In this document: positions 34,886 through 42,670 of the stretch, one piece after another
How positions within the stretch are numbered: position 1 is the first letter of the stretch
Layout: every line of letters starts with the position of its first letter
NCBI GenBank assembly: GCA_023228325.1
Contig: JALOBK010000001.1
Span: 1,465,549-1,529,548 of the forward strand
Direction: 5' to 3'
Source of the DNA: a bacterium
GTDB taxonomy: Bacteria; Auribacterota; UBA6266
Length of the DNA: 64,000 bases
Translations under genes and position numbers: made by a program
Notes under the pieces: model-generated
Databases searched by the model: none
The model's input: the letters and a program-made list of their open reading frames with translations, nothing else
Told to the model about the DNA's origin: nothing

Positions 34886-35518
34886 ATGTTAGAAATAGTG
34901 ATGAAAGGCGGGCCATTGATGGTCCTGATAGGCCTTTGTTCGGTCCTGGCGCTGACAATTTTCATTGAAAGGCTTTTCCATTTTCACAGAGCCCAAATCG
35001 ATACCGAAAAGTTTATGACGGGCATCAGAAATATAATTAAAAAAGGAAAAATTACCGAAGCGATTTCCATATGTGATGAAACACCCGGCCCGGTTGCCCA
35101 TATAGTAAGAGCCGGACTGCTTAAGCATTCGGAAACGAAAGAAGAAATAAAGGAAGCGATTGAAGATGCGGGGCTTCATGAAGTGCCGCGTTTTGAAAAA
35201 AATCTTGTTGTGCTGGCTACAATCGCGCATGTTACCCCTCTCCTTGGGCTCCTCGGCACGGTTACCGGGATGATAAGGGCTTTTATGAAGATTCAGGAAA
35301 TACATATGGCTTCAGGTATTGTAAATCCGGCCGACCTTGCCAAGGGTATCTGGGAAGCTCTGGTAACGACCGCGGGCGGGTTGACAGTGGCTATCCCCAC
35401 ATATGTCGCTTATAATTATCTGGTGAGCCGTGTTGACAGCCTTGTCCTGGACATGGAAAAGAGCGCAACCGAGTTAGTCAATATTCTGTCGGAACGGGGA
35501 GAAGAGTATGAAGTTTAA
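34886..35518 (+). CDS. MotA/TolQ/ExbB proton channel family protein
   Basis: A 210-residue inner-membrane protein with three helices: about 10-30, 105-130 and 150-175. The conserved segment HVTPLLGLLGTVTGMIRAF and the TTAGGLTVAIPTY helix line the proton path. With the ExbD/TolR partner it energises a TonB- or TolA-like protein. AAGGAGG lies 7 bases before ATG. The stop overlaps the next start by 11 bases. Whether it serves a Ton or a Tol system is not decided by sequence alone. Confidence 0.93.
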   Translation: MLEIVMKGGPLMVLIGLCSVLALTIFIERLFHFHRAQIDTEKFMTGIRNIIKKGKITEAISICDETPGPVAHIVRAGLLKHSETKEEIKEAIEDAGLHEVPRFEKNLVVLATIAHVTPLLGLLGTVTGMIRAFMKIQEIHMASGIVNPADLAKGIWEALVTTAGGLTVAIPTYVAYNYLVSRVDSLVLDMEKSATELVNILSERGEEYEV

Positions 35519-35918
35519 GAGGACTACAGATCTTGAAAAGGGGAAGCTGGACATAACCCCGCTTATAGATGTGGTTTTTCTGCTTATAATATTTTTTATG
35601 CTTTCTTCAACATTTATTCTCCAGCCGGGCATAAAAGTTAACCTTCCAGATTCCAAGGTCAGTGACGCTCAGCCTGAAGAGAATATAATTGTTACCATAA
35701 CATCGGAAAAGACAATTCTTCTTAATGATGAGAAAGTGGATGAGGAGAGCCTTGCCATAAAACTCAGGCCGATAGCCAAAAGGACTCCCGAAAGAATTGT
35801 AATAATTAAAGCCGATGAGAGAGTCAATCACGGTTTGGTTGTCAAGATTATGGGCGAAATCAAAGATGCCGGTATAAAGCGGCTTGCCATCGCGACAAAG
35901 CCAAAGAAAGACAAATAA
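35508..35918 (+). CDS. ExbD/TolR family protein
   Basis: A 136-residue protein with one N-terminal helix. The motif LDITPLIDVVFLLIIFFML has the key Asp in the membrane (DVVF) for proton transfer. A periplasmic domain (about 45-136) follows, with HGLVVKIMGEIKDAG. It works as a dimer inside the ExbB/TolQ pentamer. Confidence 0.93.
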   Translation: MKFKRTTDLEKGKLDITPLIDVVFLLIIFFMLSSTFILQPGIKVNLPDSKVSDAQPEENIIVTITSEKTILLNDEKVDEESLAIKLRPIAKRTPERIVIIKADERVNHGLVVKIMGEIKDAGIKRLAIATKPKKDK

Positions 35919-35954
35919 TAATTACCGGGCAGAATCATTCTCTCCCTTATTTAT

Positions 35955-36710
35955 ATGAGTATGGGTTTTAAAGATAAAATTTTTATTCAGGCGCTTATAC
36001 TTTCATTGATCTGGCATCTTGCCGGTTTTCTCGTGATTAGTATCAGAAAAGATCCTTTTTACCTGAAGCAGAGGATACCCATGGAAGTTTCTCTTACAGG
36101 CATACCTCTGACGATGGATAAACCGGAAATAACGGATATTCTGAGTGAAAGCGATTATAATCTTTTTTCAATGCCGACAAGATCCGGTTTTTCAAAAAAA
36201 GTGCTGGATTCCGAAATTCAATTCGGGCATCAAGTGGTCATTTGGGATAACGAACCTCAAAGCCTGAAAAACAGAGGGAAAAAACTTCCATCCGCTGTCA
36301 CGGAGGTTTTACCCAAACCGGAGTTTAATATAAAACTCGGGATGGAGGCAAAAGATGTTTTTGCGCCTTCCATAGTAGATGAAAAATCCGTAAAGGACTT
36401 TATTACTGCGACTAAAAAAAGAAATTCACTGATATCAGGTCCCATCAAAGAGAGAGAAATTATCAGAATCAAATATCCGGAATTTCCCGCTGATTTTAAA
36501 GATTACTCTGATCTCAATATGATACGGCTGAAATTCTGGGTAACTCCTGCGGGAGAAGTAAAATATGTTATTGTGGAAAAGTCCTGCGGAAACAGGGATA
36601 TTGACCAGTTATGGGTAAATTCAATTCAAGACTGGCTTTTTAAAGAAGACAGGACGACCGATTCACTTCAATGGGGAAGTATTGACACTCATCCCGCAAC
36701 TGTTAAGTGA
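35955..36710 (+). CDS. TonB-like energy-transducing protein
   Basis: A 251-residue protein with an N-terminal helix (about 10-29, ALILSLIWHLAGFLVI, with the His of the TonB SxxxH-like helix), a linker, then a C-terminal TonB-type domain. That domain has YPEFPADFKDYSDLN and VTPAGEVKYVIVEKSCGNRDID, typical of TonB_C (LRFxVxxdGxVxxVxVxxSSG). The linker is not Pro-rich. It is the third gene of the ExbB-ExbD set. An alternative ATG lies at 35961. Confidence 0.82.
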   Translation: MSMGFKDKIFIQALILSLIWHLAGFLVISIRKDPFYLKQRIPMEVSLTGIPLTMDKPEITDILSESDYNLFSMPTRSGFSKKVLDSEIQFGHQVVIWDNEPQSLKNRGKKLPSAVTEVLPKPEFNIKLGMEAKDVFAPSIVDEKSVKDFITATKKRNSLISGPIKEREIIRIKYPEFPADFKDYSDLNMIRLKFWVTPAGEVKYVIVEKSCGNRDIDQLWVNSIQDWLFKEDRTTDSLQWGSIDTHPATVK

Positions 36711-36718
36711 GTATCTGA

Positions 36719-36967
36719 ATGATTAAGGTAGATATTTCAACGGCTTTTATAATTTATCTGTGCCTGACGCTCGGATTGGTGCTTTTTGCCTGGATTTTTT
36801 TTGAATACAGGTTTAAGGTAAAAAGAGTTAATCCTCAGATCAAGAGGACCTGCAGATGCCCGATCTGCGCATTTGTTTATATTTATGATGTTGAAGAGGA
36901 TTATTCCAGATGCCCTCGTTGCGGCTCTATTAATGAAAACAGGAAAATAAAACGGGAAAATGAGTAA
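36719..36967 (+). CDS. Small membrane-anchored zinc-ribbon protein
   Basis: An 82-residue protein with one N-terminal helix (about 8-27) and a C-terminal zinc ribbon: CRCPICAFVY with C-x2-C and CPRCGS with C-x2-C. The frame starts 8 bases after the TonB-like gene and its stop overlaps the start of dnaE by 8 bases. I do not recognise the family. Four Cys in two pairs predict one structural zinc. It could be an assembly or redox factor; function is unknown. Confidence 0.72.
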   Translation: MIKVDISTAFIIYLCLTLGLVLFAWIFFEYRFKVKRVNPQIKRTCRCPICAFVYIYDVEEDYSRCPRCGSINENRKIKRENE

Positions 36968-39900
36968 AAAATCAAATTTTGTCCATCTTCATGTGCATTC
37001 GGAATACAGCCTTCTTGACGGCGCATGCAGCATTGAAAAAATGGTGAAAAAAGCCGCGATTTTGAAGATGCCGGCCCTTGCTGTTACGGACCATGGGAAT
37101 ATGCATGGTGTAATAAAATTCTACAAGCAGGCATTATCCGAAAGCGTCAAGCCGATTATCGGAAGCGAAATGTATCTTGCTCCCGGGTCGATGCTTGAGA
37201 AGAAACTGGATAAACGTAAAAACAGTTCTTATCATTTAACAATACTTGTAAAAGATGAGACAGGTTACCGCAATCTCCTTATTTTAAGTTCTGAATCCTA
37301 TCTGACAGGTTATTATTACAAGCCCAGGGTGGATAAAGAGCTTCTGAGGAAGCATAGCCAGGGGCTTATAGCGTTAAGCGGCTGTCTGAAAGGCGAGATA
37401 GCGGGCGAAATAATGGACGGGAATATGGACAGGGCCGCGGAAATTGCGAAAGAATATTCGGATATTTTCGGCGCTGAAAATTTTTACCTGGAGATGATGA
37501 ATCATCATATTGAAGAACAGCAGAGAGTCAACAGGGCCCTGAAGGCAATTTCCGGACAGACGGGCATCCCTTTGGTAGCGACTAACGATGTCCATTATAT
37601 CGACAGGGAAGATGCGAAGGCCCATGAAATATTATTAGGCATACAGACGGGAATGACGCTGGACGATGAAAAAAGGATGAGAATGTCCACGGAGGAGTTT
37701 TACCTGAAAAGTGCCGGGGAGATTGAAAAACTTTTTGAAGAATACCCCGATGCCGTCGAAAATACAATGGTTATCTCGGAACGTTGCAATCTCGAGCTTT
37801 CTCTTGAAAAAACATATCATTACCCGGCTTTTTCTCCGCCCCCGGGAAAAAATGAAAGCCGTTACCTCCGGGAGTTATGCGAAAGCGGCCTGAAAAAAAG
37901 GTACAAAGAAATAACTTCTGAAATACGGGCCAGGCTGGAACACGAGCTCAGTATTATTGAAAGATTAGGGTTTATCAGTTATTTTCTTATAGTATGGGAC
38001 TTTATCCATTATGCTAAAACGCATGATATTCCGATAGGTCCGGGGAGAGGTTCTGCCGCCGGAAGCATAGTCGCGTACGTGCTCGGGATAACCAATGTGG
38101 ACCCTATAAAGTTCAAACTTCTTTTCGAACGGTTTCTCAACCCTGACAGGATATCTCCTCCGGATATCGATATAGATATTGCGGATGAAGACAGGTCAAG
38201 ATTAATAGATTATGTCTCTAATAAGTACGGCAAGGACAGCGTTGCGCAAATAATAACTTTCGGGACTATGAAAGCAAGGGCTGTTGTAAGAGATGTCGGA
38301 AGGGTTATGAATATGCCTTATGCAGATGTCGATAAACTGGCGAAACTTGTTCCCGAGGGACCCAATGTCAAACTTGAAAATGCCCTGAAGAGCGAACCGC
38401 GGCTTAAAGAAGTTGTAAACAATGATAAAAAGGTAAAAGATCTTATTGAAATGGCTTTGAGGCTTGAAGGATTAAACAGACATGCGTCAACCCATGCCGC
38501 GGGCGTTGTGATTTCTGACAGGCCCCTTGTAAACTACGTGCCGTTGTGCAAAGGGAAAGAAGACGAAGTCATGACGCAGTTTGACATGAATGATGTAGGC
38601 AGCAACGGGCTTTTGAAGATGGATTTCCTGGGGTTGAGGACATTGACGGTTATAAAGAACTGCATCAGGATTGTCGAAAGGACAAGGTCCGAAAAGGTTA
38701 ATATAGATGAAATCCCGCTTGACGACAAAAAAACTTTCGAACTCTTGAACAATGCCGATACCATAGGCGTGTTCCAGCTTGAAAGCGCGGGGATGCAGGA
38801 CCTTGCAAGAAGAATAGGCATATCGAATCTGGAAGATATTAATGCCCTGGTTGCTCTTTTCAGGCCGGGCGCTATGAATATGCTTGATGATTATGTCCAG
38901 AGAAAACACGGAAAAGTCCCGATAAAATATGACCATCCTCTGCTTGAACCGATCCTCATGGATACGTACGGGATAATGCTTTATCAGGAACAGGTTATGC
39001 AGGCGGCGAATGTTGTTGCGGGTTATACGCTTGCCGAAGCGGATATTCTCAGGCGTATTATGGGAAAGAAAAAAGTTGATGAGATGGAAGCCCAGAAAGA
39101 GAAATTTGTCAGCGGCGCCGTTAAGAATAACATCAAAAAACGATTAGCCGAAAAAATATTCGATAACATAGAAAAATTCGCTGGTTACGGTTTTAACAAG
39201 TCGCATAGCCAGGCATACGCAATGATAGCCTACCAGACCGCTTATCTGAAGGCAAATTATCCGGTGGAATATATGGCATCCGTGCTTACCAGTGAACTTA
39301 ATGATATGGATAAAATAGTTAAATATATAGATGAGTGCTCGAATATGGGAATTGAAATACTGCCACCTGATATAAATGAGAGTTTCAAAGGTTTTACGGT
39401 TGTTGGCGGTAATGTCCGTTTTGGCCTTGCGGCTATTAAAAATGTCGGAGAAACTGCCGTCGAGTCGATAATAAAAGCCAGGAAGAAACAGGAAAGGTTT
39501 ATATCCCTGACTCATTTCTTAAACAGTGTGGATTCCAAGGCCACAAACAGGAAAGTTGTTGAAAGCCTGATAAAATGCGGGGCTTTTGACAGCATGGGAT
39601 ACACGCGCTCACAGCTCCTGAAAGCGCTCGAGATGAAATTAAATGAGGCATCTGTAGCGCAAAGAGAAAAGATGAACGGACAAAGGGCCCTTTTCAGCGA
39701 AGAAACTGTCACCGTTGAAACTGAAATGCTTCCGCAAGTCAACGAATTCCATGAAAGCGAATTGCTGACATTTGAAAAGGAATTACTGGGTTTCTATATA
39801 TCAGGCCATCCGATAGTGCAGTATAAGGATATAATAAAAATATATTCTACGGCAGACACGCAGACCTTGAGAGAAGCCGCATCCAACGGAAAAGTGATGA

Positions 39901-40394
39901 TAGGCGGAATCATATCCAATATGAAGAAGATGATGACAAAGAAACAGGAGAGAATGGCTGTATTAAAGCTTGAAGACCTTAAGGGATATGCCGAAGTCAT
40001 CGTCTTCCCTTCGGCTTATGACAGGAGTTTTGACCTTATACAGAAGAACCTGCCCGTTATGGTGATAGGGAAAGTCAGTTTTAAAGAAGATGTCCCGAAG
40101 ATTATAGCCGATGAATTAATCCATCTTGATGATATAAGGGAAAGGTTTACAGAGGCTGTCGTTATAGAGGTGTTTTCCGGTAATCTTAAAGAAGGCGAAA
40201 TAGGATTGTTAAGGGATATAATCAATAAACATAAAGGCAGGATCCCTTTGCAGATAACGCTGAACATGTCTTCCGGCGGCAAGGTGAACATGCTTTCCGG
40301 GAAGGGATTTTATGTCAAGCCTTCGGATCAATTCATAAAAGATATTACAAACCTGCTTGGGGAGAATACCGTATGGTTCAAAAGGAAAAATTAA
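36960..40394 (+). CDS. dnaE: DNA polymerase III alpha subunit
   Basis: A 1144-residue replicative polymerase. The N-terminal PHP domain opens HLHVHSEYSLLDGACS; the polymerase core has PIGPGRGSAAGSIVAYVLGI and PDIDIDIADEDR with catalytic Asp; the little-finger/HhH region follows, then an OB domain (VMIGGIISNMKKMMTKKQ, near 980). The C-terminal tau-binding end is shorter than in E. coli. It is DnaE1-like, without an exonuclease domain, so proofreading is by a separate protein or by the PHP domain. Confidence 0.96.
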   Translation: MSKKSNFVHLHVHSEYSLLDGACSIEKMVKKAAILKMPALAVTDHGNMHGVIKFYKQALSESVKPIIGSEMYLAPGSMLEKKLDKRKNSSYHLTILVKDETGYRNLLILSSESYLTGYYYKPRVDKELLRKHSQGLIALSGCLKGEIAGEIMDGNMDRAAEIAKEYSDIFGAENFYLEMMNHHIEEQQRVNRALKAISGQTGIPLVATNDVHYIDREDAKAHEILLGIQTGMTLDDEKRMRMSTEEFYLKSAGEIEKLFEEYPDAVENTMVISERCNLELSLEKTYHYPAFSPPPGKNESRYLRELCESGLKKRYKEITSEIRARLEHELSIIERLGFISYFLIVWDFIHYAKTHDIPIGPGRGSAAGSIVAYVLGITNVDPIKFKLLFERFLNPDRISPPDIDIDIADEDRSRLIDYVSNKYGKDSVAQIITFGTMKARAVVRDVGRVMNMPYADVDKLAKLVPEGPNVKLENALKSEPRLKEVVNNDKKVKDLIEMALRLEGLNRHASTHAAGVVISDRPLVNYVPLCKGKEDEVMTQFDMNDVGSNGLLKMDFLGLRTLTVIKNCIRIVERTRSEKVNIDEIPLDDKKTFELLNNADTIGVFQLESAGMQDLARRIGISNLEDINALVALFRPGAMNMLDDYVQRKHGKVPIKYDHPLLEPILMDTYGIMLYQEQVMQAANVVAGYTLAEADILRRIMGKKKVDEMEAQKEKFVSGAVKNNIKKRLAEKIFDNIEKFAGYGFNKSHSQAYAMIAYQTAYLKANYPVEYMASVLTSELNDMDKIVKYIDECSNMGIEILPPDINESFKGFTVVGGNVRFGLAAIKNVGETAVESIIKARKKQERFISLTHFLNSVDSKATNRKVVESLIKCGAFDSMGYTRSQLLKALEMKLNEASVAQREKMNGQRALFSEETVTVETEMLPQVNEFHESELLTFEKELLGFYISGHPIVQYKDIIKIYSTADTQTLREAASNGKVMIGGIISNMKKMMTKKQERMAVLKLEDLKGYAEVIVFPSAYDRSFDLIQKNLPVMVIGKVSFKEDVPKIIADELIHLDDIRERFTEAVVIEVFSGNLKEGEIGLLRDIINKHKGRIPLQITLNMSSGGKVNMLSGKGFYVKPSDQFIKDITNLLGENTVWFKRKN

Positions 40395-40424
40395 ATAAGG
40401 CTTTATGAACTCCGGGTCACTGTT

Positions 40425-40517
40425 ATGGAGATATTAATTATGGTTGTCCATATGATTTCGCCTGCTGTTATTCTGCAGGAAAATAAGTCAGATTTTTTAA
40501 CGATATGCGGGGTGTAA
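40425..40517 (+). CDS. Possible 30-residue hydrophobic small protein
   Basis: A short ATG frame fills the 124-base gap after dnaE. It is hydrophobic at its start (MEILIMVVHMI) and stops 1 base before the next gene's ATG. The start resembles the first half of a SecG-like helix but is too short to identify. It could be chance. Confidence 0.2.
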   Translation: MEILIMVVHMISPAVILQENKSDFLTICGV

Positions 40518-40518
40518 G

Positions 40519-40761
40519 ATGAATGAGGAAATTTTAGCGAGCGGCATGGGATTGATGATTTACTCTATGATAATCCTTTTGCTGGGGATGGCTGCCCTTG
40601 TAGTTATAATATGGTGGCGCATAGTCTCCAAGACAGGTTACCCTGGGGTGTTAAGCCTTCTGATGTTTGTTCCCGTAGCCAATATAGTGCTTATTGTTAT
40701 ACTGGCCTTCACTGAATGGCCTATTGAGCGGGAAAACCGGTCATTAAAGACAAAAAGATGA
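40519..40761 (+). CDS. Small two-helix membrane protein
   Basis: An 80-residue protein with two predicted helices (about 13-33 and 44-63) joined by RIVSKTGYPGVLSLL and followed by WPIERE. The pattern K-x-G-Y-x-G, then P-V-A-N, then W-P is seen in small hypothetical proteins of many bacteria, but no function is known to me. GGGGTGTAAG precedes the ATG as a weak Shine-Dalgarno. Confidence 0.65.
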   Translation: MNEEILASGMGLMIYSMIILLLGMAALVVIIWWRIVSKTGYPGVLSLLMFVPVANIVLIVILAFTEWPIERENRSLKTKR

Positions 40762-40781
40762 GGGTAAATACTTAAAAAACC

Positions 40782-40811
40782 TTGACGGTTTCAGTTGCTG
40801 CGTGTTATATT
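40782..40811 (+). promoter_or_regulatory. Promoter of HU-like gene
   Basis: TTGACG followed after 17-18 bases by TTATAT/TATATT. Start expected near 40818, leaving a leader of about 40 bases with AGGAGGAG before the ATG. Confidence 0.6.
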
Positions 40812-40856
40812 TCTGTCTTATTCAGATAAACCCTGATATATCTTAGGAGGAGTTTT

Positions 40857-41150
40857 ATGTCAAACACAACGAAAAGAGAATTGGTTGTAAGGATTTCAAA
40901 AGAAACCGGTGTGTCGCAGATAGCCGTAAAAGATGTGATACAGAAAACATTGGATTATGTTATAGAGAGCCTGCAGAAAGGTGAGAATGTAGAACTCCGC
41001 AATTTCGGTGTTTTTACGGTGAAACACAGGAAATCAAGGACAGGAAGAAATCCTAATAAGCCCCAGGAAGTTGTTACCATCCCGGCTAAAAAAGTTGCTT
41101 ATTTTAAGCCCGGCAGGATAATGAAAAAACTGGTTGAAAAGCCTATGTGA
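40857..41150 (+). CDS. HU/IHF-family DNA-binding protein
   Basis: A 97-residue DNA-bending protein. The dimerisation helices at the N-terminus are followed by ENVELRNFGVFTVKHRKSRTGRNPNKPQ, where the beta-arm with GRNP inserts its Pro into the minor groove. This RTGRNP form is seen in IHF and HU alike; which one cannot be decided. AGGAGGAG lies 7 bases before the ATG. It is a single-gene unit with its own promoter and terminator. Confidence 0.93.
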   Translation: MSNTTKRELVVRISKETGVSQIAVKDVIQKTLDYVIESLQKGENVELRNFGVFTVKHRKSRTGRNPNKPQEVVTIPAKKVAYFKPGRIMKKLVEKPM

Positions 41151-41180
41151 TATACCGGGTAATAAATTATTTTAAATGTT

Positions 41181-41212
41181 AAAAACCCTCCGGATGTCCG
41201 GGGGGTTTTTTA
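41181..41212 (+). terminator. Rho-independent terminator after HU gene
   Basis: AACCCTCCGG and CCGGGGGGTT pair around an ATGT loop, followed by a run of T ending at 41211. It closes the HU transcript. Confidence 0.9.
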
Positions 41213-41301
41213 TTACGCGCGGCGCAGGCGGGTTTTTGCGGAAAATTACTTTTCTTTTGACTTATTCGGCGCCGTAGTTTAACATTACCGTCTATAAGAG
41301 A

Positions 41302-41385
41302 GGATAGTTAAATAGTCCAACAGTTGAATAGTTGAGTGGTCTTGATTTTTAATTTTATACTTATTAAACTGCTAAGCTGTTAAAT
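41302..41385 (+). repeat. Imperfect palindromic intergenic element
   Basis: The left part has AACAGTTGAATAGTTGA; the inverse of the right part (41363-41380) reads AACAGCTTAGCAGTTTA, an imperfect match. It lies between the HU terminator and hisS. It may be a decayed copy of a small palindromic element; the similarity is modest. Confidence 0.3.
41332..41361 (+). promoter_or_regulatory. Candidate promoter of hisS-aspS
   Basis: TTGAGT and TATACT are 18 bases apart. The start would be near 41368, leaving a leader of about 25 bases with no Shine-Dalgarno. Confidence 0.4.
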
Positions 41386-41392
41386 TAAAAAA

Positions 41393-42670
41393 ATGAAAAT
41401 TAATATACTGAAAGGTATGTACGATGTATTACCGGATGATGCTGCGGCCTGGCAGCTTGTGGAGAAAACTGTCAGGGATGTATGTAATTTATACGGATTC
41501 GGAGAGATACGCACACCCGTTCTCGAAAAGACCGAACTTTTTGAAAGAGGAGTGGGGAAGCAGACGGATATTGTAAAAAAGGAAATGTATACTTTTAACG
41601 ATAAAGGCGACAGGTCGGTTACTTTAAGGCCGGAAGGCACGGCATCTGTTGTCAGAGCTTATCTGGAGAGCGGTTTAGGCGCTCAGGGTGAGCCTGTTAA
41701 ATTTTTCTATATAGCGCCGATGTTCAGGTATGAACGTCCCCAGGCGGGCAGGTTTCGCCAGCATGTTCAGTTCGGCGCGGAGTATTTTGGCATAAAAGAC
41801 CCTGCCGCCGATGTTGAGATGATTCTGCTTCTTTTGAGCATATATGACCGTCTTGACATTAAATATGAGTTGAATATAAATAATGTAGGCTGCGGCAAAG
41901 AGGGATGCAGGGACTCGATAAGGGACGGTGTTAAAAAATATTTTGAGCGCAACCTGCCGAAAATGTGTGATGATTGCCGTTTGAGATATGAATCGAATCC
42001 CTTGAGGATACTTGATTGCAAGAAGGAATCCTGTATGGAAATTACAAAAGGTTTTTCGGGGACGGGAGAAATTTCCTGCCCTGACTGCAAACAGTATTAC
42101 GGGGAGATAAAGAAATTACTGGACGGCAATGCTGTCAAATATTCAGAAAACTCGAAATTAGTGAGAGGCCTTGATTATTATACAACTTTTGTCTTTGAGG
42201 TGTCGGCAAGCGGATTGGGCGCCCAAAGTTCCGTGGGCGGCGGGGGAAGATATGATTCCATGGTAAAAGACCTTGGAGGCCCCGATGTGCCTGCGGTTGG
42301 TTTCGGTTCGGGAATAGAAAGGGTCATTTTGGCCATGAAGAGCCGGAATCCCGGTAAACAGTACGGAACAAAGCCGAAAATATTTGTTGTTTTTCAGGGA
42401 GAAAAAGCCTATAAGGAAATGCTTCCCATGCTGTCTTATTTGAGGAACAGCCTTAATATAAGCGCGGGCGCCGTTTTCGGAAAGAGCCTTAAAGCCCAGA
42501 TGAGAGCTGCCAACAAGTCGGGCGCGGCTTATGCTCTTATTATAGGCGACAGAGAAATAGAGGAAGGCAAGTACAGGCTGAAAGATATGGAAACAGGAGA
42601 TGAAAAAGAAATTAAATCAGGAGATATTGAGAATTTGAAGAAAATATTTGTGTGTGAATATGAAAAATAA
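41393..42670 (+). CDS. hisS: Histidyl-tRNA synthetase
   Basis: A 425-residue class II synthetase. Motifs: KGMYDVLPDDAAAW at the start, motif 2 FYIAPMFRYERPQAGRFRQHVQFGAE, the histidine-binding RGLDYYTTFVFEV and motif 3 AVGFGSGIERVILAM. A C-terminal anticodon-binding domain is present. A four-Cys segment (CDDCRLRY... CPDCKQYY, about 190-235) suggests an inserted zinc-type loop. No Shine-Dalgarno is visible before the ATG. Confidence 0.95.
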   Translation: MKINILKGMYDVLPDDAAAWQLVEKTVRDVCNLYGFGEIRTPVLEKTELFERGVGKQTDIVKKEMYTFNDKGDRSVTLRPEGTASVVRAYLESGLGAQGEPVKFFYIAPMFRYERPQAGRFRQHVQFGAEYFGIKDPAADVEMILLLLSIYDRLDIKYELNINNVGCGKEGCRDSIRDGVKKYFERNLPKMCDDCRLRYESNPLRILDCKKESCMEITKGFSGTGEISCPDCKQYYGEIKKLLDGNAVKYSENSKLVRGLDYYTTFVFEVSASGLGAQSSVGGGGRYDSMVKDLGGPDVPAVGFGSGIERVILAMKSRNPGKQYGTKPKIFVVFQGEKAYKEMLPMLSYLRNSLNISAGAVFGKSLKAQMRAANKSGAAYALIIGDREIEEGKYRLKDMETGDEKEIKSGDIENLKKIFVCEYEK

